NCBI GenBank assembly: GCA_964390645.1
Contig: CAYMLL010000041.1
Span: forward strand, 1 to 33,395
Reading direction: 5' to 3'
DNA length: 33,395 nt
Source of the DNA: CAYMLL01 sp964390645
Lineage (GTDB): Bacteria > Planctomycetota > UBA8108
The notes below the pieces were generated by a model. The model was not told the origin of the DNA. It saw only the letters and a list, made by a program, of their open reading frames with translations, and made no database searches. Numbering within the stretch: position 1 is the stretch's first letter; each line of letters starts with the position of its first letter. A program made the translations under genes and the position numbers. This document shows, one piece after another, positions 23,099 to 31,761 of the stretch.

Positions 23099-26000
23099 AT
23101 GATCTGGAAACGATCCATCCTCGCGAGTCTCTTCGCGATCACGCTCGTGGTAGCCGGCTGTGACACCGGGGCTCCCCGCACCCGCGGGACAACGATCGTG
23201 ACTCCGGGTGCCGAACGCGAACTCTTGGCGTGCGTGCTGCTTGGGATCCAGGGAGACGCCGATCAGCTCTGCGCCGGCTCTCAGATCACCCTCTTCGGGT
23301 TCAACTTCCCCGACGATCTCTCGGAGGTTCGGGTGGCGTTCACTGCTGGTGACTCGACCGCGGTCGGCATGCCGCTCGAGGTACGCAACCGACGGCGTGA
23401 CATCAACTCGACCACGGTCGAGTCCTTTCTGGACGTGCTCGTTCCTAGCGGTGTGTCGACGGGAATCGTCGAGCTTTTCTGCCGTGACAACTCGGCCGGC
23501 GCTGCGGGTTTCGACAGCTGTCCGGTGATCTACAGCGCGACGCTCGGAGCCAACGGGGACCTGCCTTTCCTGTTCTACTTCCCGGGAGTCGGCTTCGATC
23601 TGAACGGCTCGCGGGTGACGCTCTACGGTCTCAACCTCGCGGACGCGCAGGAGGTTTTGCTCGATGACGGCGCCGGCAACACGGCTCGGGTTCCCGCCAG
23701 CACGTTCATTCGCGATCCGACGGTCGGGCAGGTGCTCGGTCAGATACCGACCGGCTACGAGAGCTTCGCGTTCGAGTTCAACGATACGCAGAACAACATC
23801 CAGTTCCCGTTCACAGACGAGCGTGAGAACGTCGGCATGATCGTTCGCAGTCCTAACGGTCGCTCGAATCGTGTCGAGATTCCGATCGCGAACGATCGTA
23901 ACGCCGAGGCTGTCGGCGCGGTGATCAACGGCATGCGGCCTCCGGTCGGCGTTTCGACCGGTTCCGTCCGGATCGACTACTCGTGTTACGAGATCGTTCC
24001 GGACGCCGGCTGGGAGATGGACTTCGAGTGGTGTGTTTCCGACTGCGATAACGAGTCCGGCTGGTTCGCCGCGAAACCGGACGACTCCGCCGAGATCAGC
24101 GACGGCAAGTTTGGCATCGCTTGCGGTCCGATCCAGCAAGGGCTTGGTGGTGGGGACGGGCGTCGGCTCTTCCCGGGCGGCGGCGCGGTGCGCACGTTCG
24201 TCTGGGACGCTCAGTGCGATCCCAACTTTCGCGCTTTCAACGACGAGATCGTAGACGGCATCAGCGCTGCGCGTGACTGGACGGTTCACCTGCGCTGCAC
24301 GCCGATTCTCGAGTCCGGGCAACGTCCCTTCATCGACCACGTCTGGGAGGCGCCGCCTTTTCTCTACTTCGACCTCGAGGACCGGGAGAGTGAGAGCACC
24401 GCGGAGCAGCGTCGGGGACAGCTCGTAGAGGACTTCGAAGACGATGCGTCGGAGGAGTTTCTCTCGACGACGGCCAAGTGGGGCCCACCCGACAACCCGG
24501 GTTTTCTCGAGGGCACGATCGAGACGACGGACCTGCTGCAGTTCGGAGAGGGACGTGCGAGGGTGATCCTCGAGAATCAGGACCTTTCGGATTTGCCCGA
24601 GCAGGAGACGATCGTCGGCCAGTTCTACGGGATCGATACCACGCGCGTGCGCATCACGCACAACGTGTTGCGCAACCTCGGCGGCCTCCCCGGTGACCCT
24701 CCCACTTTTGTCGTCGACTCGTCGAACTACCTGCTGACTGACGACGGCACTGAGCAAGGGAACCGCGTGCTGAATCCGGGAGAGGACGTCGGCGAGTTGC
24801 ACGTCGAGTACTTCGAGATCCGGAACGACACGGAGGTCTTCGTCGAGGGGCCCAACCCGCTGGTCGTGCGTGTCTCCGGTCCGCGCGACGATCCGAGCGA
24901 TACCGAGCCGAACGTCGTCATCAACGGTCTCCTTGACGCCAACGGCCTCGATGGCGGCGACGGCGCGGACGAGTCGCTCGATCCCGGCGCCGGCGGGTTC
25001 GGGTTTGCGGGGGGGGGCACTGGTGGCAACGGCGGCATGTTGCAGACGTGGACGCCGATCTCCGGCGAGATCCGTGTCTTCGTCGATGCAGAGCGTGGCG
25101 GCAACGACGGCGGTTATCCCGGCCAGACGCCGGCCTCGGTCGATCCCGATCAGACCGCGGCCCAGTCGCGCGTTCCAGGCAGCGGCGGTGGTGGCGGCGG
25201 CCACCGCGCCAGGGGCGCCAGCGCCGATCTCGGCCGCACCTCCGGTTTCCCGAGCGAGTACGTCCTGCCCCGCGTAGGGCGCGGCGGCCCGGCCCGTGGC
25301 GACTTCACCCAGGTGCCTTTGACGCACGGCTCGGGTGGTGGAGGCGGTGGTGCCGCACTCTCGAAGGTCAACTCGGCGCAGACCGGCGTGCAGTTCGTGA
25401 CGACCGGTGGAGCGGGCGGTGGCGGTGGCGGCGGAACGATCAAGTTCACCGTGCGTGGCAGCATCCTGGTCGAGGAAGGCACGATCGAGTGTAACGGTGG
25501 TGACGGCGGCAGCGGGCTCTCACCGCCGCGTGATCTGGCTCCCACAGGAACCGAGCGGCCGGGTCCCGGCGGCGGCGGCAGCGGTGGCTCGGTCGTCTTG
25601 CAGGCGACCGGTTCTGTCCGGCTGTCCGACTGCAACTCGCTGCAGGTCGAGGGAGGACTTCCCGGCACCGGCGGCGCCTCCGGAAACCAGACGGCTGGAG
25701 CGGGCTCGAACGGCTACGTCCGAATCGAGAGTGCGCTCGGCGGCACTCCGGTGTGCTCGGCGCTGGCGGCCCAGTCGACGCTGCGCAGCAGCCTCTCGGG
25801 CACGGCCAGCGGCACCGAGATCGAGCTCGTATCAGGCGCCGCCTTCCCGTCGACGGGAGTCGTCGAGATCGAGGACGAGCTGATCCTCTACGCCTCCAAG
25901 GTCGGCGACACTCTCCTCGGTCTCGAGCGGGGTCATGCCGGCACCGAGAGAGAATCGCACTCTTCCGGTCGCGAGGTGCTCTACCTCGGACCGATCCTGC

Positions 26001-27750
26001 CGCGTGACGACACCGCCGTTCTCATCGCCGGTGGCGTCGTGCAGTCGCCCCCCGCACACGATTTCGGCCTCGGACGCGCTGGCCNNNNNNNNNNGTTGAT
26101 CCCGACACTGGTGGACCGTTGCTCGACGAGGGGACCGGTCGCCCGATCTCGGTCTGGACCTTCGACACGGACACCAGCACGCTGAGCGCGCCGACCGGCG
26201 AGATCACCTTGCGAGGGCGCCACCGCAACACGCAACCCGGCTTTCTCGATCTGCTCAGTCTGGTGATCGCCGAGGACGTGGTGTTGCGCGGCGTCGGTTC
26301 GAACCCGCTCGACCTGTCTGTGCGTGATCGTGCGGAGATCGCCGGAACGATCGATGTTTCGGGATTCGCGGGCGGTGCGCTGCGATTCAACCAGAGCGGC
26401 CTCGTGCCCCTTCCGGGTGTCGGCGGCGCGCCGGGTCCCGGCGGTGGTCGCGGAGGCCGCGGCGGCACGGTGGAGTTCCTCGATGGGGACCCCGAGAACA
26501 AGGCTGCTCTCAACACCAACCCGATCGACGGTGAGTCGGGAGGGCTGCCGTTACGACAGGCCCTGCTCGACTCGGTCAACCAGAACGGCCAGCTGGGTTT
26601 CTTGCCATCGACGCCTGCGACCGCTGGCGCGAGTCTTCACGGTCAGGCCTGCAGCCCGAACTGCGTCAACTCGACGGGCGGTGGTGGTGGTGGTGGAAAC
26701 CTCCGCGCCGGTGGCGACGGTCAGGCGCTCGTCCAGACGCCCGGCCTCGACGTCTTAGCGATCACCGGCGACGGTGGCAGCACGGTCGGTTTCGGGGACT
26801 TCCGCTTTGGCGGTGAGGCCTTCCTGGTCGGTGGCATGGGAGGAGCCGGCGGCGGAGGCAATCCGGATGTGAGCTCGAGTTACCGCAATGGTGCGATCCT
26901 CGGTGACTTCCCGTTTCCGGGTACGGCCAGGGTGGCGCCCGGAACCGGCGGTGGCGGAGGTGGTGGCATCTTGCGCATCGCGGTGGCCAATTTCCACCTG
27001 CGTCGCGGCGCCCGCATCCGAGCTCGGGGGGGCGACGCGTACCAGTCGATCGACCTCGGCGGCAACGGTGGGGCGGGGGCAGGCGGGAACGTCCTGATTC
27101 AGATCGCCAACACGCTCACCGTCGATGACGGTGTGGAGATCGACGTCTCCGGTGGCAAGGCGAATCGTCTCGCACGTCGCCGCTCGGACCGACGACTGAT
27201 TTACGAAGGCAACGTCCGCAGGTCGGCGTCGGGAACCGAGCCTTCGGAGGAGATCTGCGGCTCGTGTATCTTCGGGGGCCTCGGGGGTGATGGCTCCAAC
27301 GGACGTGTCCGTCTCGAGGCGGCGGCCGGTTCCGGACTCGTGTCCCGGGGCGTCAACAGTGCGGTCTCGACGGGCCCGCTGCTGCGGGACGTCGTGATGT
27401 CGGTAGGCATCTCTCGCCCCCTTGCGGTGGGCGTCTCCGCCGGCCTGGCCGCGAGCTCACACAGCCAGCATCTCGGCCTCCCGCGGGTGGTGTTCAACTC
27501 CTTCCAGCAGCCGGCCGGCACCAGCGTGGTCGTTCTGTGGGAGGGTGCCGGGAACAGCCGCGACCTTCATTCGGCGCCCGGAGCCATGGAGGGGCTGGTA
27601 CGCGATCCACGGGAGCTCCATAACTCCCGGTACGTCCGCTTCCGGGCTTACTTCCTGTCGAACTTCGTCAACCGCCAGACCCAGTCGGTCCGGAGCGTGG
27701 GCCTCCCGATCTCGATCGAGTCGGGGCAGTGCCTGCCTTTCGGGTTCTGA
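23099..27750 (+). CDS. giant glycine-rich surface lipoprotein, crossed by a 10-N gap
   Basis: The N-terminus is a lipoprotein signal: Lys/Arg, a hydrophobic core and the lipobox VAGC at residues 18-21. The first 550 residues or so contain IPT-like segments (GSQITLFGFNFPDD, GSRVTLYGLNLADA) with scattered Cys. The rest alternates beta-type segments with Gly-rich loops (GAGGFGFAGGGTGGNGG; TTGGAGGGGGGGTIKFTVRG; GTGGGGGGGILRIAVANF). The part after the Ns (from 26095, frame 1) has the same style and ends at 27750. The two open frames differ in phase, so the true gap must be 2 modulo 3 rather than 10 bases. Joined, the protein is about 1550 residues and probably outer-membrane anchored. Function is unknown. 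AAGGAG lies 12 nt before the ATG. Confidence 0.8.
26085..26094. other. 10-N assembly gap inside the lipoprotein gene
   Basis: Ten Ns interrupt the glycine-rich gene. The flanking sequences share no overlap. Coding continues on both sides but in different phase, so the stated gap size is wrong by at least one base. Confidence 0.95.
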
Positions 27751-27776
27751 TCGAGTTTCGGAGCGGAGTCTCGTCC

Positions 27777-27838
27777 GGGGGGGGCGGGGCGGGGGGGGGG
27801 GGGGGGGGGGGGGGGGGCGGGCCGCCCCGCCCGCCTCT
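27777..27838. repeat. poly-G tract with a 27-G homopolymer between convergent genes
   Basis: Runs of 8, 4 and then 27 G (27791-27817) are followed by a C-rich arm (CGGGCCGCCCCGCCCGCC), so GGGCGGG can pair with CCCGCCC. It lies just after the lipoprotein stop and before the ftsY stop, where a bidirectional terminator would be expected. The long G-run may be an artefact of dark-base sequencing chemistry. Confidence 0.8.
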
Positions 27839-27844
27839 CCGCGA

Positions 27845-28984
27845 TCATCCTCTCGATACCGCGGTCTCCTCCTCGAGCAGAGCATCGGCGAAGGATCTTG
27901 CGTCGAAGTGTTGCAGGTCGTCGATCCCCTCCCCGACGCCGATGAACTTCACCGGGATGCGCAGGAGGTTGTTGATCGTCACGACGATGCCGCCCTTGGC
28001 GGTCCCGTCGAGCTTCGTCAGCACGATGCCGGTGATCCGTACGGCTTCGAGAAAGCGCTCTGCTTGCACGAGCGCGTTCTGGCCGGTCGTCGCGTCGAGC
28101 ACCAGCAGGCACTCGTGCGGAGCGTCCGGGATCTTCTTCCCGAGCACGTTGCGGATCTTCTCGAGCTCCTTCATCAGGTTCTTCTGCGTGTGGAGACGCC
28201 CGGCCGTGTCGACGATGAGATAGTCGACGTTCTTCTCCACCGCCTCTTCGGCTGCGCGATAGGCGACCGAAGCGGGGTCCGCTCTCGCATCTCCCGTGAC
28301 GATGTCGAGCTCGAGGCGTTGGCTCCAGATTGTCAGCTGCTCTACGGCCGCGGCGCGGAAGGTGTCCGCCGCCGCCAGGATGACCGTCTTGTCGTGGCTC
28401 TTCAGGAGCCTCGCGAGCTTGGCAATCGAGGTGGTCTTGCCGGTGCCGTTGACGCCCGCGACGAGGATGACGGTCGGCTTCGCGGACGACTCCAGAAGTC
28501 GAGTGTCCTTCTCGTGCAGGATCTCGCGTAGCAGCTGCTTGAGGTGGTCTCGCACCTGGGCCACGTCCTTGATCGTCTTGGCCTTCCAGGCCGCGCGAAC
28601 GCCACTCTCGCCGTCCAGCAGCTCCCCGACCGTGGCCGGTCCGAAGTCTGCTGCGAAGAGCTCGGCCTCGAGCTCGTCGACGAAGTCATCGTCGAGTGAT
28701 CCACGCAGCGAGAAGAGGCCGGCGATGCCCTTGCGGGTCTTCGTGAGGCCCTTCCGGAGTCGCGCCCAGGCAGACCCGTCCGAGGGCGCGGGGGTCGGGG
28801 GCTTGACGGGGCCCGGGGCCGATTCCGCCTGCGTTTCTGATTCCGCCTGCGTTTCTGATTCCGCCTGCGTTTCTGATTCCGCCTGCGTTTCCGATTCCGC
28901 CTGCTGGACAGACTCTTCCTGCTCCGGCGGGGGAGAATCCTCCTGCGGAGCGCTTTTCCCGAACCACTTCTTGAACAATCCCAT
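27845..28984 (-). CDS. ftsY: signal recognition particle receptor FtsY
   Basis: FtsY docks SRP-ribosome complexes at the membrane through its GTPase NG domain. The 379-residue protein has an acidic A region (residues about 12-70), the N domain (LRKGLTKTRKGIAGLF ...) and the G domain: G1 GVNGTGKTT (177-185), the insertion-box region LAAADTFRAAAVEQL, G3 DTAGRLHT (259-266), G4 TKLDGTAKGG (323-332) and GVGEGIDDL (349-357). The N-terminal MGLFKKWF could be an amphipathic membrane-binding helix. The ATG at 28984 has GGAGGTGAG just upstream, inside the end of nusB, and only 2 nt separate the two genes. It is the last gene of the guaB-guaA-ribH-nusB-ftsY series. Confidence 0.97.
   Translation of the reverse strand: MGLFKKWFGKSAPQEDSPPPEQEESVQQAESETQAESETQAESETQAESETQAESAPGPVKPPTPAPSDGSAWARLRKGLTKTRKGIAGLFSLRGSLDDDFVDELEAELFAADFGPATVGELLDGESGVRAAWKAKTIKDVAQVRDHLKQLLREILHEKDTRLLESSAKPTVILVAGVNGTGKTTSIAKLARLLKSHDKTVILAAADTFRAAAVEQLTIWSQRLELDIVTGDARADPASVAYRAAEEAVEKNVDYLIVDTAGRLHTQKNLMKELEKIRNVLGKKIPDAPHECLLVLDATTGQNALVQAERFLEAVRITGIVLTKLDGTAKGGIVVTINNLLRIPVKFIGVGEGIDDLQHFDARSFADALLEEETAVSRG
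28821..28904 (-). repeat. 18-bp tandem repeat in ftsY encoding QAESET
   Basis: Four full units (+ strand gattccgcctgcgtttct, the last with one change) and a 12-bp partial unit encode the acidic hexapeptide QAESET in the A region of FtsY. Near-identity at DNA level indicates recent expansion. Confidence 0.95.
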
Positions 28985-28986
28985 GC

Positions 28987-29466
28987 TCAGCTCACCTCCA
29001 CTTCATCGTCTTCCTGTGAGCTCTCGCCAGCACCGAACTCCTTCACGAGTTCTCGGTAGGCGCGGTCGAGGATGCCGTTGACGAAGCTCCCCGACTGTTC
29101 GGTCGAGAACTTCTTCGCCAGCTCTATCGCCTCGTTGATCGCCACCCTTGGCGGCACGTCCGGCGCCTCGAGGAGCTCGTAGAGCGCGAGTCGCAACACG
29201 CAGCGGTCGACCTTTGCGATGCGGTGGAGCTTCCAGTTCGTCGCCACGCGTGAGATGAGCAGGTCAATCTTCTCCTGCAGGGCGATGACACCTCGAATCA
29301 GGCTTCGCGCGTGCCCGATGACGACGAGATCCTCGCTGCCGGTCTTCAGGAAGGCCTCGAGCTTCTCGGTCCAGTCGAGTGGAGATTCTGTTCCCGTGAC
29401 GTCGTCATGCTGGTAGATCGCTTGAAGAGCGAGTTCCCGGGCGAGTCGGCGTGGGTCCTCAGGCAT
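28987..29466 (-). CDS. nusB: transcription antitermination factor NusB
   Basis: NusB, with NusE, binds boxA of rRNA leader RNA and promotes antitermination. The 159-residue protein shows the Arg-rich start RRLARELALQAIYQ, the helical core (LIRGVIALQEKIDLLIS, WKLHRIAKVDRCVLRLALYELL) and the family C-terminal motif (AINEAIELAKKFSTEQSGSFVNGILDRAYREL). I prefer the ATG at 29466 because MPEDPRRLAREL fits the family; a GTG at 29514 would add 16 residues. This ATG overlaps the stop (29459-29461) of the ribH reading frame if the ribH amber codon is read through, an arrangement that supports both calls. It ends 2 nt before ftsY. Confidence 0.95.
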   Translation of the reverse strand: MPEDPRRLARELALQAIYQHDDVTGTESPLDWTEKLEAFLKTGSEDLVVIGHARSLIRGVIALQEKIDLLISRVATNWKLHRIAKVDRCVLRLALYELLEAPDVPPRVAINEAIELAKKFSTEQSGSFVNGILDRAYRELVKEFGAGESSQEDDEVEVS

Positions 29467-29974
29467 GGTCGGAGCGATTCTTCGAGGCCGCGACGTCGGA
29501 ATCTCGGGACTCACCGAGACCTGGCCACAGGTTCACCATTTCGACGGCGGCAAGTGCCGCATCCGAGCCCTAGTTGCCGGCCTTGGCGCCGGCTCGTTCG
29601 ATGGCTTGCTCGAGGGTCTCGGTGGTGAGAACTCCGAATATGACCGGAATCTCGCTCGCGGTCGCGAGGTCGGCGATGCCGCGTGCGCATTCGCCCGCGA
29701 CGTAGTCGAAGTGCGGGGTCGAGCCGCGAATGACGCAGCCGAGACAGATCACCGCATCGAAGCGACCGCTGCCGGCGACACGCGACGCGACCGCGGGAAT
29801 TTCGAACGCGCCGGGTACCCAGTAAGCCTCGATCGCGTCGTCGGGGACACCCAGCTTTCCGAGGGTGCGACGAGCCCCTTTCACGAGAGATTCGACCACG
29901 TGGTCGTTGAACCGTGACGCGACGATGGCGAATCGGCGGTTCCGGGCGTCGTAATGGCCTTCGTGGGTCTTCAT
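29459..29974 (-). CDS. ribH: lumazine synthase with in-frame amber codon before the C-terminal helix
   Basis: RibH condenses the ribityl-pyrimidine with dihydroxybutanone phosphate to make lumazine, the riboflavin precursor, in an icosahedral or pentameric shell. Visible motifs: ASRFNDHVVESL, WVPGAFEIP (52-60), LGCVIRGSTPHFDYV (78-92) with catalytic His88, and VIFGVLTTETLEQAIERAG. Translation meets TAG at 29570-29572 after KAGN, so the product would be 134 residues. The same frame continues as GSDAALAAVEMVNL, exactly the conserved end of the family (AGNKG-x-x-AA-x-x-A-x-EM), up to TGA at 29459-29461. The TAG thus stands where family members have Lys (AAG). It may be a sequencing error, a recent nonsense mutation or, less likely, readthrough. 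TAG ends three other genes here, so general recoding is unlikely. Confidence 0.92.
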
Positions 29975-30012
29975 GGCGAGTTCGATTCAGGTGGCGAGGA
30001 AGTCCGGCCACA

Positions 30013-30041
30013 AGTATGGAAAGCCGATTTCAAGCCTTCGA
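30013..30041 (-). promoter_or_regulatory. weak promoter candidate upstream of ribH
   Basis: On the - strand, TCGAAG (complement of 30036-30041) and CATACT (complement of 30013-30018) are spaced by 17 bp, about 40 nt before the ribH ATG. Each hexamer is only a partial match. Confidence 0.22.
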
Positions 30042-30059
30042 CCTTCTCTTCGGCGGTTC

Positions 30060-30085
30060 GACCGCAGTTTCTCCACGCCGCGGTC
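30060..30085 (-). terminator. possible hairpin directly after guaA
   Basis: GACCGC (30060-30065) and GCGGTC (30080-30085) form a perfect 6-bp stem abutting the guaA stop codon. There is no T-run on the - strand, so intrinsic termination is doubtful. Confidence 0.25.
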
Positions 30086-31627
30086 TCATTCCCACTCGAT
30101 CGTTGACGGAGGTTTCGAGGAAACGTCGAGAACGACACGGTTGACTCCCGCCACCTCGTTGCAGATGCGACCCGAGATGCGGCTGAGCAGATCGCGCGGA
30201 AGATAGACCCAATCGGCGGTCATTCCGTCGGTCGACTCGACGACTCTCAACGCGACCACGTGCTCGTAGGTGCGTTGATCACCCATGACGCCGACGGTTC
30301 TTGTCGGCAGCAGCACGGCGAAGGACTGCCAGACGTCGCGGTAGCTCTCCAGTCGTTCCATCTCCTCGCGGACCACGCTGTCCGCCTGGCGGAGGATGGC
30401 CAGGCGCTCCGCCGTGACCTCGCCGATGACCCGGATCGCGAGGCCCGGGCCCGGAAAGGGCTGGCGGTGGACGATCTCGTCCGGGAGTCCCAGCTCCTGG
30501 CCGATGACGCGCACCTCGTCCTTGAAGAGGAACCGCAGCGGTTCGACGAGCTCGAAGCCGAGCTCATCGGGCAGGCCGCCGACGTTGTGGTGACTCTTGA
30601 TCGTCGCGGACGGCCCACCGAACGCGGAGACGCTCTCGATGACATCCGGGTAGAGGGTCCCCTGGGCGAGGTAGCGTACGTTTTCGAGGTCTCGCGCCTG
30701 GCTCTTGAAGACCTCGATGAACTTGTGGCCGATGATCTTGCGCTTCTCCTCGGGATCGATGACGCCGTCGAGGGCCTCGAGGAAGATGTCCGTCGAATCC
30801 GCAACGCACAGGTCGATCTTGAAGTGGTTCTGGAAGGTCTCGACGACCTCCTGCTTCTCGCCGCTGCGCAGCACGCCGTTGTCGACGAAGATGCAGTGGA
30901 GATGGTCGCCGATGGCACGATGCAGGAGGAGAGCCACGACGCTCGAGTCGACGCCGCCCGAGAGGCCGCAGACGACGTGTGAACCCGCAAGCGTCTCTCG
31001 CAGCTCGGTGATCTTCTCCTCGGTGAACCGGCTCAACGACCAGTCGCCGGCGCAGCTGCAGATGCGGTAGAGGAAATTCTGCAGGATCTTGCGACCCTCG
31101 GGAGTGTGCGTGACCTCCGGATGGAACTGGATGCCGCGAAAGCCGGTGTCGGCATGACGGATCGCGGCATGCGGGCAGTTCTCCGAGCGGCCGACGGTCT
31201 CGAAGGCCGTGGGCAGGTCGTCGACACGATCGCCGTGGCTCATCCACACGGCGATCTCCTTGTGCACGCCGTGGAAGAGGTCGTCGTCGCCGACGATTTG
31301 GAGCCTTGCTTCGCCGTACTCGCGACGGTCCGTCGCGGGGATCACGCGGCCGCCGAGGATCTCGCTGCCGAGCTGCATGCCGTAGCAGATGCCGAGGATC
31401 GGCACGCCCATCTCGAAGATTCCGGGGTGGCAGCGTGGCGCGCCGGATTCGTAGACGCCGCAGGGACCTCCCGAGAGGATGATACCGCGCAGCGATTGGC
31501 CGGAGAGCTCCTCCGGGGACGTGTCGTATCTCAGGATCTCGCAGTAGACCCGGTTCTCGCGCACGCGACGTGCGATCAGCTGCGTGTACTGCGACCCGAA
31601 ATCGAGAATGGCGACGAGTTCAGCCAC
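30086..31627 (-). CDS. guaA: GMP synthase (glutamine-hydrolysing)
   Basis: GuaA aminates XMP to GMP using glutamine and ATP. The 513-residue protein is complete. The class I amidotransferase domain has nucleophile Cys81 (GICYGMQ) and the His169/Glu171 pair (FHPEVTH). The ATP-pyrophosphatase domain has P-loop GLSGGVDSSV (221-230). The dimerisation domain ends in the family-typical RVVLDVSSKPPSTIEWE. The start is a GTG at 31627 (MAELVAILDFG), with AAGAGG 6 nt upstream; that ribosome-binding site belongs to the first copy of a 23-bp tandem repeat. guaB lies 134 nt upstream on the same strand, so the two steps from IMP to GMP are encoded together. Confidence 0.98.
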   Translation of the reverse strand: MAELVAILDFGSQYTQLIARRVRENRVYCEILRYDTSPEELSGQSLRGIILSGGPCGVYESGAPRCHPGIFEMGVPILGICYGMQLGSEILGGRVIPATDRREYGEARLQIVGDDDLFHGVHKEIAVWMSHGDRVDDLPTAFETVGRSENCPHAAIRHADTGFRGIQFHPEVTHTPEGRKILQNFLYRICSCAGDWSLSRFTEEKITELRETLAGSHVVCGLSGGVDSSVVALLLHRAIGDHLHCIFVDNGVLRSGEKQEVVETFQNHFKIDLCVADSTDIFLEALDGVIDPEEKRKIIGHKFIEVFKSQARDLENVRYLAQGTLYPDVIESVSAFGGPSATIKSHHNVGGLPDELGFELVEPLRFLFKDEVRVIGQELGLPDEIVHRQPFPGPGLAIRVIGEVTAERLAILRQADSVVREEMERLESYRDVWQSFAVLLPTRTVGVMGDQRTYEHVVALRVVESTDGMTADWVYLPRDLLSRISGRICNEVAGVNRVVLDVSSKPPSTIEWE

Positions 31628-31692
31628 GGAAGACCTCTTGCTGGACTGACGGAAGACCTCTTGCTGGACTGACGGAAGACCTCTTGCTGGAC
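31626..31692 (-). repeat. three 23-bp tandem repeats, each carrying the guaA ribosome-binding site
   Basis: Copies begin at 31626, 31649 and 31672; the third is cut after 21 bp. On the - strand each contains AAGAGG followed by TCTTCCGT. Only the copy nearest guaA is followed by the GTG start. The repeat makes up half of the guaB-guaA spacer. Confidence 0.92.
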
Positions 31693-31761
31693 GAAAGTCA
31701 CGTTCGCCGGGTGAGGACGGTCGTCCCTGTCCGTGTCGAAGCGTGGCGAGAAACGGGGATC

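Noticed and set aside
22009..23181. 390-codon - strand open frame in the divergent intergenic region
   Set aside because: Arg/Pro/Thr-rich throughout with no domain, no clear start signal, and it overlaps the start of the lipoprotein gene.
22970..25327. Long - strand open frame (785 codons) opposite the lipoprotein gene
   Set aside because: It is the complement shadow of a strongly coding + strand in GC-rich DNA. It has no motif, and the + strand has a lipobox, a ribosome-binding site and consistent composition.
29459..29974. General recoding of TAG as an amino acid in this genome
   Set aside because: TAG ends the pentapeptide gene, the toroid-repeat gene and guaB at natural C-termini, and no conserved sequence follows where I checked.
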